The notes under the pieces are model-generated. The model had not been told where the DNA came from. It saw only the letters and a list, made by a program, of their open reading frames with translations, and did not search any database. Positions 1-8,097 of a stretch of DNA of 64,000 bases are shown here, one piece after another. This DNA is from Streptomyces sp. NBC_00523. GTDB taxonomy: Bacteria; Actinomycetota; Actinomycetes; Streptomycetales; Streptomycetaceae. The DNA lies in contig NZ_CP107836.1 of assembly GCF_036346615.1 (NCBI RefSeq), positions 3,782,001 through 3,846,000 of the forward strand, read 5' to 3'. Each line of letters begins with the position of its first letter. Position 1 is the first letter of the stretch. The position numbers and the translations under genes are program-made.

Positions 1-1357
1 CGACCTCGGCCTCGATCGGCGGGGCGTGCACCGCGAACTGGGCCCGGCCGGGGCCGATCAGCTCGACCGCGGCGTCGATCCCGGCCGTGACGACCCCGTC
101 GAGCAGCACCCGCGTCTTGGCCAGCGCCTCGGCACCGGCGTCGAGGCGCTGGTAGCCGAGCACATTGTCGATGAGCGTCGTCATACGCGCGTAGCCCGCG
201 GCCAGGTGGTGCAGGATCTGGTTCGCCTCGGGCCACAGCTGACCGGCGGGGTCGGCGGCGAGCGCGGAGAGCTCACCGCGCAGCTCCTCCAGGGGGCCGC
301 GCAGCGACTCGCCGAGCACGGCGGTGAGCTGGGTGTGCCGGGCGGTGAGGTCGGCCAGCCGCTCGGACTGCTCCTCCAGCTCGGAGGCGTACCGCTCGGT
401 GCGGTCGGCCAGCTCGGCGGCGTGCGCCTCCTTGAGGGCGGCGAGCTCGGCGGTGTGCCGCTCGGTGAGCTCGGTGACCGCGGCGGTGTGGCTCGCGGTC
501 AGCTCGGCGGTCTCGTCCTTGCGCCGCTTGTCCAGCTCCTCGTAGGGGCGGCGGTCGGTGAACGTCATCACGGCGCCGACGAGCTGGTCGCCGTCGCGGA
601 CGGGGGCGGTGGTCAGGTCGACCGGCACCTGTTCCCCGCTCTTGGACCACAGAACCTGCCCGCGCACCCGGTGTTTGCGTCCCGACTTCAGCGTGTCGGC
701 GAGGGGGGACTCCTCGTACGGGAAGGGCTCGCCCTCCGCGCGGGAGTGCAGGATCAGCGGGTGCAGCTCCTGGCCGCCGAGATCGCTGGCCCGGAAGCCG
801 AGGATCTGTGCGGCGGCGGGGTTGACCAGGACGACCCGGCCGTCCGTGTCCGTACCGACGACACCCTCGGCTGCGGCGCGCAGGATCATCTCGGTCTGGC
901 GCTGCGAGCGGGCCAGCTCGGCCTCGGTGTCGACGGTGCCGGAGAGGTCGCGCACGACGAGCATCAGCAGCTCGTCACCGGTGTAGCTGCCCCCGTACGA
1001 GCCCTGGACGTCCTTGTAGGCCGCCTGCCCGTCCTCCAGGCTGGCGCTGGTCACCTCGACGGGGTACTCGTTGCCGTCGGTACGCCGCGCGATCATGCGC
1101 GTGGGCTTGGTACGGCCCCGCTCGTCCGCAGCCTCGGGCCGGCGCATCGACCCCGGGATCAGCTTGGAGTCGAACTCCGGCAGCAGATCGAGCAGCCCGC
1201 GGCCGACGAGCGCGGTGCCCGGCGACTCGAACATTTCGAGGGCGATGGTGTTGGCGTTGACGACCGTACCGTTGCAGTTGACGAGCAGAAGCCCGTCCGG
1301 AAGGGCGTCGAGTATGGCTGCGAGGCGAGCAGCGCCTCGGGATGGCCTGCTGCTCAC
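1..1357 (-). CDS. PAS-domain sensor protein with coiled coil and degenerate kinase-like region (C-terminus beyond window)
   Basis: About 452 residues are visible, and the frame stays open to the window edge. A GTG start is chosen because GGAGG lies 10 nt upstream. Residues 1-50 form a PAS-like sensor core, with a second PAS domain at about 165-285 (VVGTDTDGRVVLVN onset). Charged heptads follow (ELTERHTAEL, ASELEEQSERL), probably a coiled-coil signalling helix. Next comes a helix pair resembling the kinase dimerisation domain, but the usual HELRTPL box reads GESLRGPLEEL, so the phospho-accepting His appears to be missing. Known family: Streptomyces PAS hybrid kinases and phosphatase-type regulators. 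The output domain lies outside the window, so kinase versus other output cannot be decided. Confidence 0.8.
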   Translation of the reverse strand, partial: MSSRPSRGAARLAAILDALPDGLLLVNCNGTVVNANTIALEMFESPGTALVGRGLLDLLPEFDSKLIPGSMRRPEAADERGRTKPTRMIARRTDGNEYPVEVTSASLEDGQAAYKDVQGSYGGSYTGDELLMLVVRDLSGTVDTEAELARSQRQTEMILRAAAEGVVGTDTDGRVVLVNPAAAQILGFRASDLGGQELHPLILHSRAEGEPFPYEESPLADTLKSGRKHRVRGQVLWSKSGEQVPVDLTTAPVRDGDQLVGAVMTFTDRRPYEELDKRRKDETAELTASHTAAVTELTERHTAELAALKEAHAAELADRTERYASELEEQSERLADLTARHTQLTAVLGESLRGPLEELRGELSALAADPAGQLWPEANQILHHLAAGYARMTTLIDNVLGYQRLDAGAEALAKTRVLLDGVVTAGIDAAVELIGPGRAQFAVHAPPIEAEV

Positions 1358-1569
1358 GACGACGCTTCCTCCCTGATTACTGCACCTTGCCGACAGCGGC
1401 CCCATCTTGCCCCTCGGGCCTCAGGCTGTCACTGAAGGAGTCTAAAGGCAGGGGAGGGGCGTGGGGCTGCGGATGAGGGGGAGCTCTCACCAAGGTTTGG
1501 TGCGTACGTTGTACGGCTCCGAGTCGCATCGCCCCCCGCGGCCGACCCGCCGAGGGGCCTCGGGCCCGG

Positions 1570-2028
1570 TCACCGCACGTTCGGCAGGACCGGCCGCAGA
1601 CCGTTCCACCGGGCGATCTCGCACCCGTTGGTCCGCCGGAACGAGGCGTCCACGTGGCGGCCGTGCCAGGTGCCGGTGACACGGGCGGTGGCTTCCCCGC
1701 CGAACTGCTGCGTACACATCGCGTCCCGGGGAACCGGCGCGAAGGGGTCCGTCCCCTCCCCCTCCAGCTGGTCCAGCCGCTCGCACGCCTGTGCCGCGAC
1801 CGGGTGGCTTCCCTTGGCCGGCCCGCACTCCAGCTCGTACCTGCCGTCGGCCTCCGGGTTCCCCGACCCGGCGACGACCACGGTGAGCCGCGTCCCCGCG
1901 CCGTCGTCCTGGAGGAGCGGCAGGGACAGCGGCAGCGGCAGGGGCCCGGACGCGGCGGTGGCGGCGGGCGCGGCGGCGGACAGCGCGGCGAGGGACGCGA
2001 CAGCGGTGAGAGCGAGACGGCGCATCAT
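1570..2028 (-). CDS. Streptomyces subtilisin inhibitor-like (SSI) secreted protease inhibitor
   Basis: 152 residues, starting at the first of two adjacent ATGs because CAGGAG sits 6 nt upstream. A signal peptide (two Arg, Ala/Leu-rich core, cleavage near ATAA/SG) is followed by the SSI fold. The four family cysteines are present in CGPAKG, AQACE, MCTQQ and NGCEI, in the order that makes the two SSI disulfides. The WHGRHV segment matches the conserved WQGKRV strand of SSI. By alignment with the SSI reactive loop (MCPMV), the P1 residue here is Gln. SSI proteins are exported and inhibit serine proteases of the subtilisin and trypsin types. It is transcribed alone, away from the tRNA genes. Confidence 0.9.
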   Translation of the reverse strand: MMRRLALTAVASLAALSAAAPAATAASGPLPLPLSLPLLQDDGAGTRLTVVVAGSGNPEADGRYELECGPAKGSHPVAAQACERLDQLEGEGTDPFAPVPRDAMCTQQFGGEATARVTGTWHGRHVDASFRRTNGCEIARWNGLRPVLPNVR

Positions 2029-2227
2029 GGCGGACTCCTGTGGCGGAAGAACCTGCGGGGGCGGCGCCCCCGCCCTGCCTAACGCGCGACGCGCCCCGGC
2101 GTTGCGCACGGCAACCGCTTTGCCCTCGTGGCCGACCGCCTAGTACCGTAGGCCGCGATTGGTGGCGCAGCGTGCAGCTGTGTCATCATCTGCACGCACC
2201 ACTCGCGCTCGCGCGGGCGTTGCGGAT

Positions 2228-2318
2228 GGAGGCGTCGCCTAGTCCGGTCTATGGCGCCGCACTGCTAATGCGGTTTGGGGCTTACACCCCATCGAGGGTT
2301 CAAATCCCTCCGCCTCCG
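2228..2318 (+). tRNA. tRNA-Ser(GCT)
   Basis: 91 nt with a 7-bp acceptor stem (GGAGGCG/CGCCTCC). The anticodon stem CCGCA/TGCGG holds the loop CTGCTAA, so the anticodon is GCT. The long variable arm typical of Ser has a GGGG/CCCC stem, and the T arm is GAGGG-TTCAAAT-CCCTC. The 3' CCA is not encoded. Confidence 0.97.
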
Positions 2319-2325
2319 CACCACA

Positions 2326-2358
2326 CCGAAGCCCCGGTCCCCAGGACCGGGGCTTCGG
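2326..2358 (+). terminator. Strong hairpin terminator after tRNA-Ser(GCT)
   Basis: A perfect 15-bp stem (CCGAAGCCCCGGTCC with its complement) closes a 3-nt loop 7 nt after the tRNA. There is no T-run, which is usual for Streptomyces hairpin terminators. Confidence 0.85.
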
Positions 2359-2479
2359 CCGTTCCTCGGCATCTGCCCAGCTCAGGCCGGGTGCGCCTAA
2401 TGGATTTCGCGTCCCGGCGCAGGTCATGTAATGTTGTTCTCGCAACGCCGACGGGGCGGAAAAAACCCCGGAAGCACAA

Positions 2480-2552
2480 GCACTCGTAGCTTAACGGATA
2501 GAGCATCTGACTACGGATCAGAAGGTTGCAGGTTCGAATCCTGCCGAGTGCA
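2480..2552 (+). tRNA. tRNA-Arg(ACG)
   Basis: 73 nt with acceptor stem GCACTCG/CGAGTGC and discriminator A. The anticodon loop CTACGGA gives anticodon ACG. A34 of this tRNA is the substrate of TadA, whose gene is also in this window (50897-51385). Confidence 0.97.
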
Positions 2553-2558
2553 CAGCAA

Positions 2559-2600
2559 ACCAGAGGCCCTGTGGAGTGATCCACAGGGCCTCTGGTTTTT
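2559..2600 (+). terminator. Rho-independent terminator after tRNA-Arg(ACG)
   Basis: A perfect 17-bp stem with a GTGA loop is followed by TTTT. It also lies just beyond the stop codon of the convergent TPR gene and may serve both strands. Confidence 0.9.
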
Positions 2601-2663
2601 GCGTTGACGGCAGTGTGTGACGGCGACCGTCTCGTGTCGCGAATCAGGTGGCACAGGGTGTGC

Positions 2664-3185
2664 TCAGTTCCCTCGGAGAACGAGGGCCTCGGCCACAAGG
2701 GCGCTTGGCAGCCCGCGCCCCGCACATGCGTAGTCGATCAGCACGTCCAGGTAGAGGGACCAGTTGGCGGCATCCAGCGTCAGGGCCTGCTCGAAGGCGG
2801 CCGCAGCCCGGTCCAGGTCGCCCTTCGCACGCCAGGTGTTCGCTCGTGCGACTGCGATCCACATGACCGGGTCGACGGCATCGGCGCGGTCGCAGAGGGC
2901 GAAAGCCAACTCGAAGCGGCCACAGGCACGGGGCAGCCGGGGCATGGCGGCCAGCGACTCCGGTACAGGAGAGCGTTCGGAGACCACGTCCAGGGCATGG
3001 AACCAGGGAGTGAACGACTCCCGCATCTCTTCGGTGTCCAGGGCGTGGTCGTAGTCCAGAACTCTCAGGCACGCCTCCGCCAACGCCTGAGCGCTCACCG
3101 CACCGAGGAACCGCTGATCCCCGAACCACGGGGCGGTGCCCCATGCCACGTCGGGCCGTATCCCCGTGACCGAGCCAAGGGCCAT
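2664..3185 (-). CDS. TPR-like hypothetical protein, start uncertain
   Basis: 173 residues from the first clear ATG. The C-terminal half shows helical repeats with TPR spacing (WIAVARANTWRAKGDLDRAAAAFEQAL, then LDAANWSLYLDVLIDYA; the first stretch is residues about 110-137). A tract rich in aromatic and acidic residues (TPWFHALDVV) precedes it. TPR proteins are protein-interaction scaffolds; no partner is evident. There is no convincing ribosome site at this ATG. The frame stays open upstream for about 55 codons toward the lipoprotein gene, but that stretch is Ala/Pro/Arg-rich with no good start. An ATG 2 nt after the lipoprotein stop lies in another frame, so an N-terminal frameshift is possible. 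Confidence 0.55.
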   Translation of the reverse strand: MALGSVTGIRPDVAWGTAPWFGDQRFLGAVSAQALAEACLRVLDYDHALDTEEMRESFTPWFHALDVVSERSPVPESLAAMPRLPRACGRFELAFALCDRADAVDPVMWIAVARANTWRAKGDLDRAAAAFEQALTLDAANWSLYLDVLIDYACAGRGLPSALVAEALVLRGN

Positions 3186-3351
3186 CGCCGCGTACGGTTC
3201 CGGGGCCGCCGGCGCGGATGCAGCACCACACCTTGGCCGTGGCCATCGGGCGGGACCTTTGGCCGCCCCTGCCCAACCACCCGGCAGCGCTGCGGCCGTT
3301 GGCCGAGTGCTTCCGGCGGGCTCGGGAAGGGCGTGGGGTCGGTGGTCATGA

Positions 3352-3837
3352 CTACTTGCGCTTCAGTGCTTCTCGTACGGCTGTTGGGTCTGTGCCGTCC
3401 ACAAGGTTGACCGCCTGGTCGACGAGCCAGGTGTCGTCGTCGGGGACGAGGCGGAGGGCGGTGTGGGTGTACATGTCGTTGCCTATGGGGCCGATGGTCA
3501 CCCGTATGCCGGTGCCTGCGGGGTGGGAGCCGTAGGCCGGGAGGTCGATCGGCTTGCCCGTGCTGATCCGCATCCCCTCAGTGCTGCCGATCCGGCGGGT
3601 GGTGATGAGGTCGACGCACTCTTCGATCGTGGGGGCGTGCTGGGCTCGGCGCAAGCGTTCGGTGGTGGACTCGCACACCGTTTTGTAGTCCTGGTCCAGG
3701 TTGGCCTGCTGGTAGTTGCGCGCGGCCTGGGCCGGGGTGGTCGTGCGGTCCTCGTCGGGGGCGTCGTCGCAGGCCGTCAGCGGCAGGAGCGCCGCCCATA
3801 CGAGTACTCCTGCCAGCCGTCCGGTCCTCGCCGCCAT
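3352..3837 (-). CDS. Small secreted lipoprotein
   Basis: 161 residues with a lipoprotein signal: Arg-containing n-region, VLVWAALLPL core and lipobox LTAC with the lipidated Cys at about residue 23. The mature part starts with an acidic, Thr-rich linker, then a helix (ARNYQQANLDQDYKTVCES) of the kind seen in DUF4878/NTF2-like lipoproteins. It probably sits on the outer face of the membrane. Conserved Cys residues at VCES and EECVD may pair. It ends 2 nt before an ATG in the downstream region, suggesting cotranscription with the TPR gene. No specific function can be given. Confidence 0.75.
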   Translation of the reverse strand: MAARTGRLAGVLVWAALLPLTACDDAPDEDRTTTPAQAARNYQQANLDQDYKTVCESTTERLRRAQHAPTIEECVDLITTRRIGSTEGMRISTGKPIDLPAYGSHPAGTGIRVTIGPIGNDMYTHTALRLVPDDDTWLVDQAVNLVDGTDPTAVREALKRK

Positions 3838-3908
3838 GGTTGTCCCCGCCCCCTGTGCTTAGGGGGGATTACAGCACAGCCCGTACTTCTGCCTGGGCCC
3901 CGCACCCC

Positions 3909-5105
3909 TCACCGCCCCGCGGCCTCCACCGGCGCGACCGAGGTGGACACCGCGACCGGGCGGCGGCGGGTCGGCATGCCCGTTGTCGGGTTGGCCACGC
4001 CCCAGGCGGCGCCCTTGCAGACCAGTTCCTTGTAGAGCGCGGCGATACGGCCCGTCAGCGCGGCCTTGACCGCGCGGTCGTCGGCGGTGACGTACTGGAT
4101 GAGGCCGTCCTTGCGGCCCAGCGAGATGCACTGGTTGAAGTAGCGCAGCGGGGTGGACGGGACCTTGGTGCCGGCGAGGCGGGCCGCGAGGGCGTCGGCC
4201 GCCTGCCAGGCGGTGGGGACGCCCGAGGCGCAGGACATCCGCAGCGGCTTGTCGCCGGGGCCCGCGACGAGGGCCGCGTCCCCGATCGCGCACACATCGG
4301 GGTGCGAGACCGAGCGCATGGTCGCGTCGACCACGATCTGGCCGGTCTCCGAGGTCTCCAGGGCGGTGGCCGCCGCGAGCGGGTGGACCGCGAAGCCGGT
4401 CGTCCAGACGGTGACCGCCGCCTGGTACGAGGTGCCCTCGGCCGTGGTGGCGTAACCGGCCCCGACCTCCGCGACGGCGGTGTTCTCGTGGACGGTGATC
4501 CCGAGCCGGTCGAAGACCTTGCGGACGTGCGCGCGGCCGCTGGGCGAGAGCCAGTCGCCGAGGCCGCCGCGGGCGGCGAGGGCGATGTCGAGGTCCGGGC
4601 GGGCCTCCGCGAACTCGGTCGCCGCTTCGAGGCCGGTCAGTCCGCCGCCGACGATCAGCACGGACTGGCCGGGTGCGAGGGCGGCCAGCCGTTCGCGCAG
4701 CCGGAGCGCGCCGGGGCGGCTCGCGATCTCGTGGGCGTGCTCGGCGGTCCCGGGGACGCCCTGGGTGTTCCAGGCGCTGCCGAGGGCGTAGACGAGGGAG
4801 TCGTACGCCAACTCCTCCTCGCCGTCCGCGCTGCCGACGGTGACCGCCTTGCGGTCGACGTCCACGGCGGTCACCCGGCCGACCTTCAGCTCCACGCCCG
4901 TACCGGCGAACATCTCGGTGAAGGGGCGGGGCTTGAGGGCTTGGCCGGCCGCGAGCTGGTGCATGCGGACGCGCTCCACGAAGTCGGGCTCCGCGTTGAC
5001 GAGGGTGACGCTGACGTCCTCACGGCGCAGCCGCTTGGCGACGCGGCCCGCCGCGATGGCTCCGGCGTATCCGGCTCCGAGGACGATGATGCGGTGCTGC
5101 TGCAT
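3909..5105 (-). CDS. FAD-dependent pyridine nucleotide oxidoreductase, type-II NADH dehydrogenase-like
   Basis: 398 residues. The N-terminal FAD-binding Rossmann motif GAGYAGAIAAGR is at residues 10-21. A second, NAD(P)H-binding Rossmann motif GGGLTGLEAA is near residue 151. The C-terminal FAD-contact segment ICAIGDAALV-like (DVCAIGDAA) is near residue 272. This order fits the NDH-2/Ndh family of membrane-associated quinone-reducing flavoproteins, close to the 400-residue norm. No transmembrane helix is obvious. It lies 114 bp downstream of the ECF41-type sigma gene on the same strand. ECF41 factors typically neighbour a carboxymuconolactone decarboxylase, oxidoreductase or epimerase gene, so this is the likely cognate target. 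Confidence 0.88.
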   Translation of the reverse strand: MQQHRIIVLGAGYAGAIAAGRVAKRLRREDVSVTLVNAEPDFVERVRMHQLAAGQALKPRPFTEMFAGTGVELKVGRVTAVDVDRKAVTVGSADGEEELAYDSLVYALGSAWNTQGVPGTAEHAHEIASRPGALRLRERLAALAPGQSVLIVGGGLTGLEAATEFAEARPDLDIALAARGGLGDWLSPSGRAHVRKVFDRLGITVHENTAVAEVGAGYATTAEGTSYQAAVTVWTTGFAVHPLAAATALETSETGQIVVDATMRSVSHPDVCAIGDAALVAGPGDKPLRMSCASGVPTAWQAADALAARLAGTKVPSTPLRYFNQCISLGRKDGLIQYVTADDRAVKAALTGRIAALYKELVCKGAAWGVANPTTGMPTRRRPVAVSTSVAPVEAAGR

Positions 5106-5219
5106 GTGCCTGCTCCTGTCTCGCGCGGGTTCGCCCCTGCGGGGTGGTTTCTCGACCCTTGAACCGGGTAGCCCGCGCTTTCCTGACAGGAGTGTGGTGT
5201 GACCTGCGTCACTGAGTGC

Positions 5220-6161
5220 TCAGAAGGCTGTGAGCAGCGGCTTTCCGTGTTCCATCGCCGCCCACTGCCGGGTCGCGCGTTCCAGCTTGTCCGGGTTGAC
5301 CTGGTTGCGGAACGAAGCGATTCCCTCCGGGGTGACCTCCACACACATGACGCCGATGACGCGTTCGCCGACGACCGCCAGGACGGCGGTGGCGCCGTTC
5401 GCGTACGTCATGTGCAGTTCCACGGAACCGCCGGTCATCGCGGTCTTCGCCTTGCCCGGCTTGAGCAGGCCGCGCATGAACGTCGCGACGGCCTTGGCGC
5501 CCTCGAACGCCTTGGCGCGCGCGGGCACCTTTCCGCCGCCGTCGCCGATGGAGATCGCGTCGGAGGTCAGCAGCTCCACGAGCGGTTCGGTACGGCCGCC
5601 CGCGGCGGCGAGCAGGAACTCCTCGATGACCCGGCGGGCGGCGGCCTCGTCCACCTCGGTGCGCGTCCGGCCGTCGGCGATGTGCTTCTTCGCCCGGTGG
5701 TAGACCTGCTGCACGGCGGATTCGCCGAGGTCCAGGATCTCCGCGATCTCCCGGTGCGGATAACCGAACGCCTCGCGCAGCACGTACACGGCCCGCTCGC
5801 CGGGCGTCAGCCGCTCCATGAGCGTGAGCACGGCGTACGAGACCGACTCGCGCTGCTCCACCGTGTCGGCGGGGCCGAGCATCGGGTCCCCGGCGAGCAG
5901 CGGTTCGGGCAGCCAGGCGCCCACGTATGTCTCGCGGCGGGCGCGGGCGGAGGTGAGCTGGTTGAGGCAGAGGTTGGTGAGGACCTTCGTCAGCCACGCC
6001 TCGGGGACCTCGATCCGCCCGGTGTCGGCGGCCTGCCAGCGCAGGTAGGTGTCCTGCACGGCGTCCTCGGCCTCGCTCGCCGAGCCCAGGAGGCGGTAGG
6101 CGATGGCCTCCAGCCGGGGCCTGGCCGCCTCGAACCGGTCCACGTCCTGCACGGTCGTCAT
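5220..6161 (-). CDS. ECF41-type extracytoplasmic-function RNA polymerase sigma factor with SnoaL-like C-terminal domain
   Basis: 313 residues from the ATG reading MTTVQD. The open frame continues far upstream but is not coding there, because it runs into the divergent DUF2797 gene. Region 2 is at about 10-75 (RLLGSASEAEDAVQDTYLRW) and region 4 at about 115-170 (AFGYPHREIAEILDLGESAV). A C-terminal SnoaL/NTF2-like extension follows. All three ECF41 signatures are visible: WLPEP in the linker, DGGGKV in the extension and NPDKL near the end. In this family the C-terminal extension replaces an anti-sigma factor and tunes activity (known from ECF41 work). The target is probably the flavoprotein gene downstream. 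Confidence 0.9.
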   Translation of the reverse strand: MTTVQDVDRFEAARPRLEAIAYRLLGSASEAEDAVQDTYLRWQAADTGRIEVPEAWLTKVLTNLCLNQLTSARARRETYVGAWLPEPLLAGDPMLGPADTVEQRESVSYAVLTLMERLTPGERAVYVLREAFGYPHREIAEILDLGESAVQQVYHRAKKHIADGRTRTEVDEAAARRVIEEFLLAAAGGRTEPLVELLTSDAISIGDGGGKVPARAKAFEGAKAVATFMRGLLKPGKAKTAMTGGSVELHMTYANGATAVLAVVGERVIGVMCVEVTPEGIASFRNQVNPDKLERATRQWAAMEHGKPLLTAF

Positions 6162-6215
6162 GCCCGGAATCGTAGCCCCGGGCCCGTTGTCAGTGCTCGC
6201 CCGTACGCTGCGGAC

Positions 6216-7130
6216 ATGGACTGGCAGTGCACCGGCCTCCGCTGGCCCGAGGGCTCCGACGGCCCCGCGCTGGGCTGGCGCAAGGGGACGCGGACGCGGG
6301 CGAGCGTCCTGGCGTACGGAACGGAGTTCGGCTTCCGGGCGTCCGGTGAGCGGCGCTGCTCCGGGGCCCGGGGCAACGCCTGCCCGCTGGGTGCCGTGGT
6401 CCCGGCGGGCTCCACGGGCGGCCGCTGCCCCGAGTGCGGGCGGCTCGACCGGGCGCATTCGGTGGCCGCCGACACGATCCCGGACGACCCCCGCACGTAC
6501 CGGGTGTACCTCGCGTGGTTCGGGCCCGGCATGGTGAAGGTCGGGATCACCGGGGAGGAGCGGGGCGCGGCGCGGCTGCGGGAGCAGGGGGCGGTGGTCT
6601 TCAGCTGGCTGGGCCGGGGGCCCTTGATGGCGGCGCGCCGGGCCGAGGAGGTGCTGCGGGCGGCCCTCGGGGTCCCGGACCGCATCCCGTACGCCCGCAA
6701 GCGGGAGGTGCGGGCGGCCCTCCCGGACCCGGTGGAGCGGGCGGGCGAGGTCGCGGAGCTGTACGGGAAGGCGGCGGCCCTGGAGGGCGGCGGCTGGCCG
6801 GAGGCGCTGCAGCGGCTGCCGTTCGCGGCGGTGGACCACGCGGAGGTGTTCGGGCTGGGGGCGAGGGCGGGGACCGGCCCTGGCGCGATGCCCCGGTCCG
6901 GGCCGGTCCGCGCGGTGGCCGGTCTGGTGGACGGGGGCGCGGTGGCGGGGCGGCTCGTCGCGGCGGCGGGACCCGACCTCCACCTGGACGCGGGTTCTCA
7001 GGGCCTCGTCATCGTGGACACCCGGCTGATGACCGGCTGGACGCTGACGGCGGCCGGGGCGGGCGCGGCCGGGGTGAGCGTGCCGACCGTCGTGGTGGGG
7101 GGTGGGGCGGCGCAGGACGGGCTGTTCTGA
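6216..7130 (+). CDS. DUF2797 domain protein
   Basis: 304 residues, starting at the ATG reading MDWQCTGL, 54 bp from the divergent sigma gene. Four cysteines in RRCSGARGNACPLGAV and GGRCPECGRLDR could bind zinc. A conserved central segment (YRVYLAWFGPGMVKVGITGEER) resembles the GIY-YIG-like fold of the DUF2797 family. A C-terminal Ala/Gly-rich tail follows. The biochemical role of the family is not established. The amidohydrolase gene begins 1 nt after its stop, so the two are probably cotranscribed. Confidence 0.8.
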   Translation: MDWQCTGLRWPEGSDGPALGWRKGTRTRASVLAYGTEFGFRASGERRCSGARGNACPLGAVVPAGSTGGRCPECGRLDRAHSVAADTIPDDPRTYRVYLAWFGPGMVKVGITGEERGAARLREQGAVVFSWLGRGPLMAARRAEEVLRAALGVPDRIPYARKREVRAALPDPVERAGEVAELYGKAAALEGGGWPEALQRLPFAAVDHAEVFGLGARAGTGPGAMPRSGPVRAVAGLVDGGAVAGRLVAAAGPDLHLDAGSQGLVIVDTRLMTGWTLTAAGAGAAGVSVPTVVVGGGAAQDGLF

Positions 7131-7131
7131 G

Positions 7132-8019
7132 ATGGTCGCCCGTATGGGTGACGATCACGACGACGTGGTGCGGTTCCGGCAGCGGCTCGGGCTGCCCGGG
7201 CTCATCGACGTACACACGCATTTCATGCCGGAGCGGGTCCTGCGCAAGGTGTGGGCGTACTTCGACTCGGCGGGTCCGCTGACCGGTCTGGAATGGCCGA
7301 TCGCCTACCGGCACGAGGAGGCGGAACGGCTGGCCGTGCTCCGCTCGTTCGGGGTGCTCCGCTTCACGTCGATGCTGTACCCGCACAAGCCGGGGATGGC
7401 GGCCTGGCTGAACGACTGGGCGGCCGGATTCGCCGCGCGGACGCCGGACTGCCTGCACACCGCGACGTTCTTCCCCGAACCGGACGCCGGGCGCTATGTG
7501 CGGGAGGCCGTGGAGGCGGGGGCCCGGGTCTTCAAGGCGCACCTCCAGGTCGGCGCGTACGACCCGAACGACCCGCTGCTCGACCCGGTGTGGGGGCTGC
7601 TCGCGGAGGCGGGCATCCCGGTCGTGACGCACTGCGGCTCCGGCCCGGCGCCCGGCAAGCACACCGGCCCCGGTCCCATCGGACGCGTCCTCGCCCGGCA
7701 TCCCCGGCTGCGGCTGATCGTGGCGCACATGGGGATGCCGGAGTACGCGGAGTTCCTGACGCTCGCGGAGGCGTATCCCGAGGTCAGGCTGGATACGACG
7801 ATGGCGTTCACGGACTTCGTCGAGGAGTTCAGCCCGTTCCCCCCGGCGGAGCTCGGCCGCCTCGCGGACCTCGGCGACCGCGTGCTGCTGGGCACGGACT
7901 TCCCGAACATCCCGTACCCGTACGCCCACCAACTGCACGCCCTGGAGCGCCTGGACCTGGGTGACGACTGGCTCCGGGCGGTCTGTCACGACAACGCGAA
8001 GGCGCTCTTCGGCGTCTGA
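7132..8019 (+). CDS. Amidohydrolase-2 family metal-dependent hydrolase
   Basis: 295 residues from the ATG at 7132; an in-frame ATG four codons later is an equally good start, and neither has a strong ribosome site. The TIM-barrel metal motif IDVHTHFMP is near residue 25. A second His cluster THCGSG is near 166, the histidine AHMGMPEY near 198, and the catalytic-type Asp lies in LLGTDFPNIPY near 255. This order fits the amidohydrolase-2 family (decarboxylases and hydrolases acting on cyclic or aromatic acids). The substrate is unknown. It follows the DUF2797 gene by 1 nt. Confidence 0.85.
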   Translation: MVARMGDDHDDVVRFRQRLGLPGLIDVHTHFMPERVLRKVWAYFDSAGPLTGLEWPIAYRHEEAERLAVLRSFGVLRFTSMLYPHKPGMAAWLNDWAAGFAARTPDCLHTATFFPEPDAGRYVREAVEAGARVFKAHLQVGAYDPNDPLLDPVWGLLAEAGIPVVTHCGSGPAPGKHTGPGPIGRVLARHPRLRLIVAHMGMPEYAEFLTLAEAYPEVRLDTTMAFTDFVEEFSPFPPAELGRLADLGDRVLLGTDFPNIPYPYAHQLHALERLDLGDDWLRAVCHDNAKALFGV

Positions 8020-8036
8020 GGGCCCCGGCGCGGCTT

Positions 8037-8075
8037 TCTCAGGGAATTCACAGAAACGGGAAAGAACTCTCTCAG
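8037..8075 (+). promoter_or_regulatory. Candidate binding sites of the downstream OmpR-type regulator
   Basis: Three TC(T/A)CAG hexamers start at 8037, 8048 and 8070, spaced 11 and 22 bp, so they lie on one DNA face upstream of the response-regulator start at 8098. Tandem sites on a helical pitch are typical of OmpR-family autoregulation. This is inference from spacing only. Confidence 0.45.
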
Positions 8076-8097
8076 AGCCGTCCCGGAGGCTGGCGTC

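Noticed and set aside
3095..3349. 84-residue frame starting 2 nt after the lipoprotein stop
   Set aside because: The coupled start is attractive, but the translation has no coding character and overlaps the better-supported TPR frame. It is kept only as frameshift evidence.
5106..5219. ECF41 promoter upstream of the NDH-2-like gene
   Set aside because: A GGTCACA word is present on the minus strand, but no CGTC element follows at 15-16 bp, so the promoter is not supported.
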